64,000 bases of DNA, taken from assembly GCA_009711785.1 (NCBI GenBank), contig VENA01000046.1, positions 1 through 64,000 on the forward strand, given 5' to 3'. The notes below the pieces were generated by a model. The model was not told where the DNA came from. It did no database searches and was given only the letters and a program-made list of their open reading frames with translations. The position numbers were made by a program, and so were the translations under genes. Shown one piece after another: positions 19,621 to 28,954 of this stretch. Origin of the DNA: Bacillota bacterium. Lineage in GTDB: Bacteria; Bacillota; Clostridia; Tissierellales; MES13. Every line of letters starts with the position of its first letter. The stretch's first letter is position 1.

Positions 19621-20742
19621 ATGAGTAAGAAGAAAAAAAACAATAATAAAAAGCAACAGATGGAAATAGTTAAGAAGTTGATTGAAAAGGGTAAAAAGAA
19701 AGGTATTTTGACATATAAAGAAATAATGGATGCTCTTGAGGAAATATCATTAGACTCAGAACAAATAGATGATATATATGCAAGTTTAGAAGATATGGGC
19801 ATAGAAATCCTTGGAGATAAAGATGATGTGTTAATAGATGATGAAGATGATGATACTGATGATGATAAAGATGATAAAAGTACTGAATCAATTATAACTA
19901 TACCTAAAGGTATAAATGTTGATGATCCTGTTAGAATGTATTTAAAAGAGATAGGAAAGGTACCATTATTAACCGCTGATGAGGAGAAAGATCTAGCCCA
20001 AAAGATGGAAGAAGGAGACTTTTTAGCTAAAAGAAGATTAGCTGAAGCAAATTTAAGGTTAGTAGTTAGTATAGCTAAGAGATATGTTGGAAGAGGAATG
20101 CTATTTTTAGACCTAATCCAAGAAGGAAATATGGTACTAATGAAAGCAGTTGAAAAATTTGATTATAGAAAAGGATATAAGTTTAGTACCTATGCCACTT
20201 GGTGGATACGTCAAGCAATAACTAGAGCTATAGCAGACCAAGCAAGAACTATAAGAATCCCAGTTCATATGGTAGAGACTATAAATAAATTAATTAGAGT
20301 ATCTAGACAACTATTACAGGATTTAGGTAGAGAACCTACACCTGAAGAAATTGCTGAGGAAATGAACCTAGACGAAGAGAAGGTAAGAGAAATCATTAAA
20401 ATAGCTCAGGAACCAGTATCTTTAGAGACTCCTATAGGTGAAGAAGAAGATAGTCATTTAGGCGATTTTATACCGGATGATGATGCTCAGGCACCGTCTG
20501 AAGCAGCTACCTTTACCCTTTTAAAGGAACAATTAGTTGATGTTTTAGATACACTTACACCAAGAGAACAAAAGGTTCTTAGGTTAAGATTTGGATTAGA
20601 TGACGGAAGAGCTAGAACTTTAGAAGAAGTAGGAAAAGAATTTGATGTAACTCGAGAAAGAATTAGACAAATAGAAGCAAAAGCATTAAGAAAACTTAGA
20701 CATCCAAGTAGAAGTAAAAAACTTAAAGATTTCTTAGAGTAA
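19621..20742 (+). CDS. sigA: RNA polymerase sigma factor RpoD (SigA)
   Basis: A 373-residue primary sigma factor. Region 1.1 (about 1-85) is followed by a very acidic D-rich linker (about 73-90). Region 1.2 begins near [11 protein letters not shown]. Region 2 has the [19 protein letters not shown] and [15 protein letters not shown] core, and region 4.2 has [20 protein letters not shown]. The usual LIQEGN-I-GLMKAV reads [13 protein letters not shown] here. RBS GGAAGGAGG. Ends at a hairpin. Confidence 0.97.
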   Translation: MSKKKKNNNKKQQMEIVKKLIEKGKKKGILTYKEIMDALEEISLDSEQIDDIYASLEDMGIEILGDKDDVLIDDEDDDTDDDKDDKSTESIITIPKGINVDDPVRMYLKEIGKVPLLTADEEKDLAQKMEEGDFLAKRRLAEANLRLVVSIAKRYVGRGMLFLDLIQEGNMVLMKAVEKFDYRKGYKFSTYATWWIRQAITRAIADQARTIRIPVHMVETINKLIRVSRQLLQDLGREPTPEEIAEEMNLDEEKVREIIKIAQEPVSLETPIGEEEDSHLGDFIPDDDAQAPSEAATFTLLKEQLVDVLDTLTPREQKVLRLRFGLDDGRARTLEEVGKEFDVTRERIRQIEAKALRKLRHPSRSKKLKDFLE

Positions 20743-20770
20743 GAATATTAAATGTTTTTTACTCTAATAT

Positions 20771-20805
20771 AATTAAAGATTCGTCCATAGGGCGAATCTT
20801 TAATT
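20771..20805 (+). terminator. hairpin after sigA
   Basis: Long stem with arms AATTAAAGATTCG and CGAATCTTTAATT around TCCATAGGG. No clear T-run after it, so it may be a processing or partial termination site rather than a full terminator. Confidence 0.6.
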
Positions 20806-20827
20806 ACTATTAGAAAAGGAGGATATT

Positions 20828-21538
20828 ATGAAAGGAATTAAATCAATATTATTTGATCTTGATGGCACTTTACTACCTATGGATATTGAAGAGTTTACCG
20901 AAAGTTATTTTAAAGAATTATCTAAGAAGTTATCTGAATATTTTACTTATGAAGAACTTAAAAAATTAGTATGGACTTCTACAAAATATATGGTAAATAA
21001 TTTAGAGGAAGATAAATTAAATATAGATGCTTTCTTTGAAGACTTTGATAAAAAAACAAATTATGATTTAGAGGAATTAAAACCTATATTTGATGAATTT
21101 TATAATGAAGATTTTAAAGTATTAAAAAATATTGCAAAGCCAAATGAAAAAATAGTGAAGTCAGTAAAGTTTTTAAAGGATAAAGGATATGAAATTATTT
21201 TAGCTACAAATCCTTTATTTCCAAAGGAGGCAATATATCATAGAATACAATGGTCTGGTTTAAATAAAGAAGATTTTGTATTTATTACAACATATGAAAA
21301 CATGCATTTTTGCAAACCTAATTTAGAATATTACTCAGAAATACTTAATAAAATAGAAAGAAAACCTAGTGAAGTAATGATGGTTGGAAATGACATGCAG
21401 GAGGATATTATTGCTAGTGAATTAGGAATAAAAACTTATCTTATAACTAATCATTTAATTAATAAAAAAAATACGAATCTTGTACCCCATTATAAAGGTA
21501 CTATAGATGAGTTTTACGATTTCACTAAACAACTATAA
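20828..21538 (+). CDS. HAD-superfamily hydrolase
   Basis: A 236-residue phosphatase-like protein. Motif I DLDGTLL (10-16), a helical cap at about 20-100, motif II ILATNP near 122, and motif IV VGNDMQEDI near 190-198. Substrate is not evident. RBS AAAAGGAGG. It lies between sigA and trmK, with 19 bases to the trmK start. Confidence 0.85.
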   Translation: MKGIKSILFDLDGTLLPMDIEEFTESYFKELSKKLSEYFTYEELKKLVWTSTKYMVNNLEEDKLNIDAFFEDFDKKTNYDLEELKPIFDEFYNEDFKVLKNIAKPNEKIVKSVKFLKDKGYEIILATNPLFPKEAIYHRIQWSGLNKEDFVFITTYENMHFCKPNLEYYSEILNKIERKPSEVMMVGNDMQEDIIASELGIKTYLITNHLINKKNTNLVPHYKGTIDEFYDFTKQL

Positions 21539-21557
21539 CTTTGATAAGGGGAATTAT

Positions 21558-22247
21558 ATGAGACTTTCACCAAGATTAAAAACGATTTCTAAATTTGTTG
21601 AAAAAGACACTATAGTAGCCGATATAGGTACAGACCATGGATACATACCTGTTTATCTAATAGAAAAAGGAATAGCAAAAGAAGTTATTGCCAGTGATGT
21701 AAACAAAGCACCTTTAGAAAGTGCAAAGGGTTATATTATTAAAAAAGGATTAGAAAATAAAATTGAAACAAGACTTGGAAATGGGTTAAAAGTTTTAAAG
21801 CCTAGGGAAGTAGATACAGTAATAATAGCTGGAATGGGCGGTATTTTGATATCAGAAATTTTATCTGAATCTAGTTTGATAGTGAAAGATATTAAAAACT
21901 TTATATTACAGCCTATGGTCGCATCTGAGCAATTAAGAAGATATTTGTATAATAACAATTTTAAAATAATAGATGAAAAATTATCAAAGGAAGATAATAG
22001 ATATTATGAAATTATAAAAGTTCAATTAGGTAAGGACAATATTGAGGATCCAATATTTCTTGAAATAGGTAAAAAACTATTAGAAAATAAAGATCCATTA
22101 TTAGATTCTTTCCTAGCTAAAAAACTTAAAAAAATAAGAACAATTTTGAAAAACATAGAGGAAAATGGTAATATTAACAGAAATGATAAATATAATAAAT
22201 TAAAAATAAAATATAATAAAATTAAAAGGATGAAGGAGTCTATATGA
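21558..22247 (+). CDS. trmK: tRNA (adenine22-N1)-methyltransferase TrmK
   Basis: About 229 residues. SAM-binding motif ADIGTDHGYIP at 21-31 and AGMGG near 93 match the TrmK family that makes m1A22 in tRNA. Start placed at ATG 21558 with AAGGGG 7 nt upstream; an upstream in-frame ATG at 21507 lies inside the HAD gene and is unlikely. Its TGA overlaps the next ATG (ATGA), a coupled pair with the Nif3-like gene, a conserved arrangement. Confidence 0.92.
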   Translation: MRLSPRLKTISKFVEKDTIVADIGTDHGYIPVYLIEKGIAKEVIASDVNKAPLESAKGYIIKKGLENKIETRLGNGLKVLKPREVDTVIIAGMGGILISEILSESSLIVKDIKNFILQPMVASEQLRRYLYNNNFKIIDEKLSKEDNRYYEIIKVQLGKDNIEDPIFLEIGKKLLENKDPLLDSFLAKKLKKIRTILKNIEENGNINRNDKYNKLKIKYNKIKRMKESI

Positions 22248-23341
22248 TTACAGAGGATATTATCCGGCTATTAAATATATTTGCACCTTATAAGCTAGAT
22301 GAAAATGACTATTCAGGGTTGCAAATAGGGAGTTTAAAAAAAAGAATAAAAAAGGTTTTGTTAGCCTTAGATATAACACAGGATGTTTTAAATGAAGCAA
22401 TAGAAAATAGTACAGATATTATAATAACTCATCATCCACTATTTTATGAAAGTATTAATAATATAAATAATGACACTGTTAAAGGAAAACTAATATCAAG
22501 TATAGTAAAAAATAATATAAGTGTTTATACAGCTCATAGTAATTTAGATATTTCTCCAGGAGGAATAAATGATAAACTTACAAAATTATTAGATATAAAA
22601 AATTCAGAGATAATAAAGGAAATGTTAGTTAAAAAATTATATAAAATAGTTGTATTTGTACCTTATAAACATGCAGAGGAATTAAGAGAAGTGATTTCTA
22701 AAAAAGGAGCAGGTTGGATAGGGAATTATAGTCACTGTAGCTTTAATGTAGAGGGAATAGGAACTTTTATGCCTAGAGAGAATACAAATCCTTATATAGG
22801 AAAAAAAGATAAATTAGAAAAGGTGTGGGAAGTAAGAATAGAGACTATAGTTACAGAAGATATCTTAGAAGATGTATTATCAATTATGATTAAGAAACAT
22901 CCTTATGAAGAGGTTGCTTATGATATATATCCATTAATCAATAAAACAAAAGTTTATGGTATAGGACGTATAGGTAATATTCAACCAACAAAATTAAAGG
23001 ATTTTGCACAAAAGGTTAAAAAGAATTTAGATTGTGGAAATGTTAAAGTTTATGGTAAAATAGACAAAACGATTGAAAGGGTTGCTGTTTGTGGAGGTAG
23101 TGGTTCTGATTTAATAAATATTGTTAATGATAAAGGGGCTGACGCTTATATAACAGGAGATATTAGACCAGAAGATGCAAAAAAAGCTTTAGACTTAGGA
23201 TTAAATCTTATAGATGCTAATTATTATAATACAGAAAAAATAATATTACCTGTAATAAAACAATTCTTAGAAAGCGAAACCAGTAATTTAGAAATTTCTG
23301 TTTCAGAATTTGATAATATTGCGCCTTTTTCAATAATATAA
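22244..23341 (+). CDS. Nif3-like dinuclear metal center protein (YqfO type)
   Basis: A 365-residue protein of the Nif3 family (hexamers with two metals per subunit). ITHHPLF near 61-67 gives His ligands, TAHSNLD near 102-108 is the second motif. The long form has an inserted PII-like domain (about 125-230, with HPYEEVAYDIYPL), as in Bacillus YqfO. Often annotated as GTP cyclohydrolase I type 2, but that activity is doubtful for the family. Translation is coupled to trmK. Confidence 0.9.
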   Translation: MITEDIIRLLNIFAPYKLDENDYSGLQIGSLKKRIKKVLLALDITQDVLNEAIENSTDIIITHHPLFYESINNINNDTVKGKLISSIVKNNISVYTAHSNLDISPGGINDKLTKLLDIKNSEIIKEMLVKKLYKIVVFVPYKHAEELREVISKKGAGWIGNYSHCSFNVEGIGTFMPRENTNPYIGKKDKLEKVWEVRIETIVTEDILEDVLSIMIKKHPYEEVAYDIYPLINKTKVYGIGRIGNIQPTKLKDFAQKVKKNLDCGNVKVYGKIDKTIERVAVCGGSGSDLINIVNDKGADAYITGDIRPEDAKKALDLGLNLIDANYYNTEKIILPVIKQFLESETSNLEISVSEFDNIAPFSII

Positions 23342-23368
23342 ACATGAAGAGTCGCTAGGAGGTATAAC

Positions 23369-24088
23369 GTGAATCAACTAAAACTTTTATGGCAATTACA
23401 AAATTATGATAATAGGTTAACAGAAATAGAAGAAGAAAAAGAAAATTTAATGGATGAAAAGGACATAGAAGATTTAAATGTGAAATTAATGCAAATTAAA
23501 TATGATTTAATGAATAAAAAAACTCAATTTGAAGTTGATAATGAAAAAATTGAAAGACATAACAAAAAATTAAAGGAAATAAATTATAGTATAAAACAAA
23601 TCGATAATAAACTTTATGGAGGAGATATATCAAATATTAAACATTTAGAGAAATTGCAACAAGAAGATACTGAACTAAAAGAGACAGCAAATAATTTAGA
23701 AACAGATATACTTACTTTAATGGAAGATATAGAAAAAACAGATAAAGAAATATTAGTACTTGATAAAGAATATAAAAGTTTAGTTAAAACCATAGATAAA
23801 ATTAAGGAAGAAAAGGATGAAAAGCTAAAAGCATTAACTAAAGAAATTGAAGAAATAGAGAATAATCATAAAGATATCATAAAAAAGTTAGATGATGATA
23901 TGTTAAGAAGATATAAGAAATTAAAAAGTAGAAAAGGTAAAGCTGTCGTTAAAGTGATAGGTGATAAATGTACAGGCTGTCATATGAATATACCTCTTTC
24001 TACTTTATCTAAAATAAAATCAAACAGTAAAATTCATTTCTGTGACAATTGTGGTAGAATATTATACTATGTAATGGAAGAGAATTAA
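23369..24088 (+). CDS. coiled-coil protein with C-terminal zinc ribbon
   Basis: A 239-residue protein: a long charged coiled coil (about 10-175) and a C4 zinc ribbon at the end with CTGC near 201-204 and CDNC near 225-228. Similar proteins follow trmK-nif3 in many Firmicutes; role unproven, possibly nucleic-acid or protein tethering. GTG start with CTAGGAGG upstream. Last gene before rnpB. Confidence 0.82.
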   Translation: MNQLKLLWQLQNYDNRLTEIEEEKENLMDEKDIEDLNVKLMQIKYDLMNKKTQFEVDNEKIERHNKKLKEINYSIKQIDNKLYGGDISNIKHLEKLQQEDTELKETANNLETDILTLMEDIEKTDKEILVLDKEYKSLVKTIDKIKEEKDEKLKALTKEIEEIENNHKDIIKKLDDDMLRRYKKLKSRKGKAVVKVIGDKCTGCHMNIPLSTLSKIKSNSKIHFCDNCGRILYYVMEEN

Positions 24089-24121
24089 TTATTATTATAA
24101 ATATTAAAATAAAAAAAGCAG

Positions 24122-24150
24122 TTGACATAATCTTAATAACATGCTATACT
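24122..24150 (+). promoter_or_regulatory. rnpB promoter
   Basis: TTGACA (24122-24127), 17-base spacer, TATACT (24145-24150). A strong vegetative promoter; the expected start is near 24157, about 19 bases before the mature RNA end. Confidence 0.85.
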
Positions 24151-24175
24151 AGTTTGTACTGAAATAAAAAAAGAA

Positions 24176-24515
24176 TTGAGTAAGTCAAACAGTCGCATGC
24201 ATTTTGCATGAGGAAAGTCCGAGCTCCATAGAGCACAGATGCTGGATAACGTCCAGTGGGGGCGACCCTAAGGATAGTGCAACAGAGATATACCGCCTGA
24301 TTATTTCAGGTAAGGGTGGAAAGGCGAGGTAAGAGCTCACCAGTAACTAGGTGACTAGTTAGCTATGTAAACCCCATCTGGAGCAAGACCAAGTAGAGAC
24401 GATGAAAAGTAGCTGCTCGCTACTGTCTCGTAGGTAGGTCGCTTGAACTTATTGGCAACGATAAGTCTAGATAGATGACTGTTTAATACAGAACTCGGCT
24501 CATAGATTTACTCAA
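24176..24515 (+). ncRNA. rnpB: RNase P RNA, class A
   Basis: The catalytic RNA of RNase P, which trims tRNA 5' leaders. P1 forms from TTGAGTAA (24176-24183) and TTACTCAA (24508-24515). The conserved 5' core GAGGAAAGTCCGAGCTCC and the 3' ACAGAACTCGGCT are present, as are GGGTGGAAAGG and AGTAACTAG-type segments. The architecture is bacterial class A, normal for Clostridia and unlike the class B RNA of Bacillus. Length about 340 nt. Confidence 0.95.
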
Positions 24516-24527
24516 TATATTTTACTT

Positions 24528-24555
24528 ACACTACGTAATGACGTAGTGTATTTTT
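24528..24555 (+). terminator. rnpB terminator
   Basis: ACACTACGT-AATG-ACGTAGTGT hairpin (24528-24549) then a T-run. Confidence 0.88.
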
Positions 24556-24575
24556 AATATAAAAGGAAGGTTATT

Positions 24576-25289
24576 ATGAAATTATTTATAGAGTTTAATA
24601 ATAAAGAACTTAGTATAGATGTTATTTATAGAGATAGAAAAACTTTAGAAATTCAGATGAAATCTTCTAAAAATATTAGAATACTTTCACCTAAAGGTGT
24701 AAAAAAAGAAAAATTAATTGATATTATAGAAAATAAAAAACAGTGGATTATTAAAAAAATCCACGAGTTAGAAGTTATAGAGAAAAAGTTAGGTAAAAGA
24801 AAATTCCAAACAGGAGGTATCTTTTTATATTTAGGAAAAGAATATAAAATGAAGTTAATCTTTAAAGAAAATATCGACAACATAAAAATTAAGTTGCATA
24901 ATGAAAAATTAAATATATATACTTATACAACTGATAAAATTATTTTAAAGGAAGCATTAAAAAAGTGGTACAAAGAAAAGGCATTAATATTACTTACTAA
25001 TCGTATAAACAAATATATATTTAAGATTAATAGACCAGTAAGAAAAATAAAAGTTAAGGAGCAAAAAAGTAGATGGGGGAGTTGTTCTTCAAAGGGGGAC
25101 TTATATTTTAATTATAAAATAATAATGGCTCCTATAGAAATTATAGATTATATTGTTGTACATGAACTTTGTCACTTAGTACACTTGAATCATTCTAAAA
25201 GATATTGGGGGCTTGTAAAAAATGTATTACCAGATTACAAAAAGCACAGACAATGGTTAAAAGAAAATGGAAAAGAACTCACTTTTTGA
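24576..25289 (+). CDS. YgjP-like zinc metallopeptidase (DUF45, WLM-type)
   Basis: A 237-residue protein with the zinc motif HELCHLVHLNHSKRYW near 195-210 (HExxH variant HELCH plus a downstream His) and the preceding RWGSCSSKG. The N-terminal half is a beta-rich domain. Family members are predicted M48-like metallopeptidases of unknown substrate. RBS AAGGAAGG. Monocistronic between rnpB and a two-way terminator. Confidence 0.88.
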   Translation: MKLFIEFNNKELSIDVIYRDRKTLEIQMKSSKNIRILSPKGVKKEKLIDIIENKKQWIIKKIHELEVIEKKLGKRKFQTGGIFLYLGKEYKMKLIFKENIDNIKIKLHNEKLNIYTYTTDKIILKEALKKWYKEKALILLTNRINKYIFKINRPVRKIKVKEQKSRWGSCSSKGDLYFNYKIIMAPIEIIDYIVVHELCHLVHLNHSKRYWGLVKNVLPDYKKHRQWLKENGKELTF

Positions 25290-25315
25290 TTAATTACAAA
25301 ATAATATTTGAGCAA

Positions 25316-25350
25316 AAAAATAAGCTCTTTAGTAATAGAGCTTATTTTTC
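25316..25350. terminator. bidirectional terminator between metallopeptidase and cysE
   Basis: Stem AATAAGCTCT / AGAGCTTATT with A-run on one side and T-run on the other, so it can serve both converging genes. The cysE stop lies inside it. Confidence 0.85.
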
Positions 25351-25953
25351 TGCCTGTTTTTCTAATTTTTCTAGTTCATCTATACGCTTTAATATGTCCA
25401 TACGCTTGTCCTTTAAAAAAATAATGTTATCTTCATTATTATTTCTTTTAACGATTTTAGCAGGATTTCCCACAGCAGTACAATTGGAAGGAATATTATT
25501 TAAAACGATACTACCTGCTCCTATTTTAGAATTAGAACCTATTGTAATAGGACCTAATAGTTTAGCACCTGAACCTATAAGTACATTGTCATGGATAGTA
25601 GGATGGCGTTTACCAGTATCTTTACCAGTCCCACCTAAAGTAACTTGATGATAAATAGTGACGTTATCACCTATTTCTGCTGTTTCCCCTATTACTATAC
25701 CATTACCATGGTCAATAAATAATCTTTTGCCTATAGTTGCACCTGGATGGATTTCTATTCCAGTAAAAAATCTAGAAATATTAGATATTAGTTTTGCAAT
25801 AAATTTAAATTTATTTATATAAAAAAAGTGAGCCAACCTATATGATAAAACTGCATGTACACCTGGATAAGTAATTAAAATTTCAAACATATTATTAGCT
25901 GCTGGGTCTTTTTGTTTTACATTATATAATTCTTCTTTTATTTTTTTTAGCAA
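25342..25953 (-). CDS. cysE: serine O-acetyltransferase
   Basis: A 203-residue enzyme that acetylates serine for cysteine synthesis. The short (EpsC-like) form: a helical N-terminus (1-65) followed by hexapeptide-repeat beta helix with [30 protein letters not shown] and [12 protein letters not shown] start (complement of 25951-25953) with GAAAGGAG upstream. No cysK is next to it. It is a single-gene unit. Confidence 0.95.
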   Translation of the reverse strand: MLKKIKEELYNVKQKDPAANNMFEILITYPGVHAVLSYRLAHFFYINKFKFIAKLISNISRFFTGIEIHPGATIGKRLFIDHGNGIVIGETAEIGDNVTIYHQVTLGGTGKDTGKRHPTIHDNVLIGSGAKLLGPITIGSNSKIGAGSIVLNNIPSNCTAVGNPAKIVKRNNNEDNIIFLKDKRMDILKRIDELEKLEKQAEK

Positions 25954-26089
25954 GATATTTCTCCTTTCAAATATGTTTACTTTATTATAACATTTTAATG
26001 GCTAAATTTTAAGTTCTTTTTTTGTTATAATTAATTAGTAGGGACTGTGAGTAAGGACATTGGAAATTTTATTTAAGTGAGGTGGATAT

Positions 26090-26926
26090 ATGTTACAATT
26101 TGAAAAAATTCATGGATTAGGTAATGATTTTGTGATTATAAATGCATTAGATAAGAAAATAAAAAATTATAATGAATTGGCTAAAACGGTTTGTAATAGA
26201 CACTTTGGCGTAGGAGCAGATGGAATGATAGTAGCAGAAAAATCATCTTTAGCAGATATTAAAATGCTTTTTTTTAATGCTGATGGAACTGAAGCAAGTA
26301 TGTGTGGTAACGGCATAAGATGTTTTTCTAAATTTGTGTATGACAATAAACTTGTAAAAGAAAAGAAATTTGCTGTTGAAACATTAGCTGGAATAATGAA
26401 AACAAGAGTTTTATTAAATGAAAATAGAGTAGAATTAGTACAAGTTGATATAGGAAAACCTAATTTTTCTGCAAAAGAAATACCAGTCTTTACTAATGAT
26501 AAATCATTTATTTGTAAATCTGTAGATATTGAAGGTAAAGAATATATTATTTCGGCATTAAATATAGGAAGTGTAAATGCTATAATTTATGTGGATAATA
26601 TTAAAAAAATTGATATAGAAAGGGAAGGTAAAGCAATAGAAAAAAGTTATCTATTTCCAGAAGGAATAAATGTAAATTTCGTAAAAAAAATAAGTGAAAG
26701 AGAGATAGAACTAATTACTTGGGAAAGGGGAGTTGGTAAAACCTTAGCATGTGGTACAGGAGCAGCTGCTGCAGTTATCATAGGAAGAAGATATTTTAAT
26801 TTAAATTCTAAAGTAAATGTTAATTTAGAAGGTGGAAGTATTGGAATTGAAGAATATGATGACGGTAGAATTATAATGACAGGTCTAGCAACTTCTGTTT
26901 TTAAAGGTGAGTATTATAATTATTAA
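26090..26926 (+). CDS. dapF: diaminopimelate epimerase
   Basis: A 278-residue enzyme converting LL- to meso-diaminopimelate for lysine and peptidoglycan. Both catalytic cysteines are seen: SMCGNGIRCF near 71-80 and LACGTGAAAA near 218-227. Start KIHGLGNDF is typical. RBS GTGAGGTGG. A TATAAT at 26026-26031 could be its -10 element, without a clear -35. Confidence 0.96.
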   Translation: MLQFEKIHGLGNDFVIINALDKKIKNYNELAKTVCNRHFGVGADGMIVAEKSSLADIKMLFFNADGTEASMCGNGIRCFSKFVYDNKLVKEKKFAVETLAGIMKTRVLLNENRVELVQVDIGKPNFSAKEIPVFTNDKSFICKSVDIEGKEYIISALNIGSVNAIIYVDNIKKIDIEREGKAIEKSYLFPEGINVNFVKKISEREIELITWERGVGKTLACGTGAAAAVIIGRRYFNLNSKVNVNLEGGSIGIEEYDDGRIIMTGLATSVFKGEYYNY

Positions 26927-26935
26927 TATTTTAAT

Positions 26936-26965
26936 AAAAAAAGACCCTCAGTGAGGGTCTTTTTA
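26936..26965. terminator. bidirectional terminator between dapF and ferredoxin
   Basis: AAAAAGACCCTC-AGT-GAGGGTCTTTTT; symmetric, flanked by A-run and T-run, between converging genes. Confidence 0.92.
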
Positions 26966-26977
26966 TGTAAAATTAAA

Positions 26978-27154
<177 letters not shown>

Positions 27155-27348
27155 TCACCTCCTTGAAACATTTAACATAAATATATAATAGCATATTTTT
27201 ATTAATAATAAAAGTGTTTTTTTGGGCTTGTATACAATTTAAATTAAATTAGCACTTTAAATCATTATAATTTTAAATTTTGTATAATAATATATATTGA
27301 TGTCAAAATTTAATTATGATTAGATATTATCTTAACTAATATAGGTAT

Positions 27349-28626
27349 TTAATTATTTGCAATTTTCCTTCCCTCGTTTACATTTACTGTTGAGAGAAGT
27401 ATTAAACCTAGAATAAAGAAAGCAATTAATGATATAATACCAAACCTACTAGAACCTGTTAATTGTGCTATTAAAGCAAATACAAAGGGCCCGAATACAG
27501 CTGCAAACTTACTAGAAATTGCTAAGAAACCAAAGAATTCAGAGGATTTTTTTTTCGGAACCATTGAAGCATAAAGGGATCTGCTTAAGGCTTGACTTCC
27601 ACCTTGTACTGTACCTACTAAAAATGCAAGTACCCAGAAATCGAAAGCTGAATTTAGGAAAAATCCCCAGGTTGTTATTAGGATATATATAGATATAGCA
27701 ATATATATTGACTTTTTTGTTCCGACTCTTTTAGCTATTTTACCAAATAATAATGAAAAAGGTATTCCTACAAATTGCGTTAATAATAAAGCACCTATTA
27801 AATGCAATTTCCCAATACCAACTTCTCTTCCATAGATAGTAGCCATTCTTATAATTGTACCTATGCCGTCATTATATAACCAGAAAGCTAAGATGAATTT
27901 AAATAATTGTTTATATTTTTTTATTTCTTTAAAAGTATTATAGATTCTTTTAAATCCTATTAAAACGTACGAATCTTTTGATACCTTTTGTTTAATATCA
28001 CGAACGCTTTTAAATAAAGGTAGGGAAAAAACAAACCACCAAACAGCAACAGTTAAAAAAGTAAATCTAGTGGCTATAACAGTGTTTTTAAAGAAAAAAA
28101 GTTTTGGAAATTGAATTATAAAAAGATTTATCATTAATAACAATCCACCGCCAAGATATCCCATAGCAAATCCTTTTGAAGATATAGTATCTATATTTTC
28201 AGAAGTCGATATTTCGGGTAAAATGCTATCATAAAAAACATTACCTCCAGAAAATCCTATACTAGCGAAAATAAATAATAAAGAGCAAAGGATATAATCA
28301 CCAGAATCAACCGTAATAAGTGATGCTGTAGCTAGGATACCTGTATATGCAAATATTTTTAAAAATCTCATTTTAAGATGAGAAAAATCAGATATAGCAC
28401 CAAGAACTGGTACCATTAATGCCACTATTAACATAGCTATTGATTGAGTATAGCCCCAATAAGAAGTAGCTTTAGCTTTTGATAATGCACTGCCTGCTAT
28501 GTCTGTATAAAAAATAGGAAGAACTGTAGCCATAATAGTAGTAGCAAAAGCAGAGTTAGCCCAATCGTAAAAAATCCAACTTTTTATGATTTTGTTGTTA
28601 TCTTTTTTCGAAAAATCTAGTGTCAT
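27349..28626 (-). CDS. MFS transporter, UMF1 family
   Basis: A 425-residue protein with about 12 membrane helices. The N-terminus WIFYDWANSAFATTI is characteristic of the UMF1/Atg22-like MFS group, and the segment GGSQALSRSLYASMVPKK (about 343-360) is the matching second-half motif. Substrate unknown. RBS AAAGGAGG ahead of ATG. Expressed away from the RocB-like gene. Confidence 0.88.
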   Translation of the reverse strand: MTLDFSKKDNNKIIKSWIFYDWANSAFATTIMATVLPIFYTDIAGSALSKAKATSYWGYTQSIAMLIVALMVPVLGAISDFSHLKMRFLKIFAYTGILATASLITVDSGDYILCSLLFIFASIGFSGGNVFYDSILPEISTSENIDTISSKGFAMGYLGGGLLLMINLFIIQFPKLFFFKNTVIATRFTFLTVAVWWFVFSLPLFKSVRDIKQKVSKDSYVLIGFKRIYNTFKEIKKYKQLFKFILAFWLYNDGIGTIIRMATIYGREVGIGKLHLIGALLLTQFVGIPFSLLFGKIAKRVGTKKSIYIAISIYILITTWGFFLNSAFDFWVLAFLVGTVQGGSQALSRSLYASMVPKKKSSEFFGFLAISSKFAAVFGPFVFALIAQLTGSSRFGIISLIAFFILGLILLSTVNVNEGRKIANN

Positions 28627-28954
28627 AATGTTGCCTCCTTTAAATTTTCATTTTAATCTAATTGAAGTAAAAAACATTTTTCAATTAAAGATTTTAAATT
28701 AAAAATAAATATAACCTATTAACATTTTGTTACTAATATATTTATTATTATATTTATAACTATAAAACCCTTTTTATTTTATTTTTAACATTCAGTTATA
28801 AATATGTTATTAATTCAATATTCATTTGAATTAAACATTATATAAAAATACAAAGTGAAGAGAAAATATTTATTAAAATAAGAAATGAATTTGATATAAT
28901 AATTTCAAGGGTGAAAACAAAAATATAAGTTATTATTAAAAGAGGAGTAATAAA
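28627..28954. other. intergenic region between MFS and RocB-like genes
   Basis: Extremely AT-rich 328-base divergent spacer. It holds an inverted repeat TTAATTCAA (28810-28818) and TTGAATTAA (28826-28834) separated by 7 bases, and a TATAAT at 28895-28900 that is a fair -10 for the rightward gene. No gene or RNA structure recognised. Confidence 0.5.

Noticed and set aside
19670..19891. His-rich minus-strand frame
   Set aside because: Antisense of the acidic GAT/GAA-rich linker of SigA; no start signal.
25205..25648. + strand frame spanning metallopeptidase end and cysE
   Set aside because: Crosses a terminator hairpin and lies over two well-supported genes.
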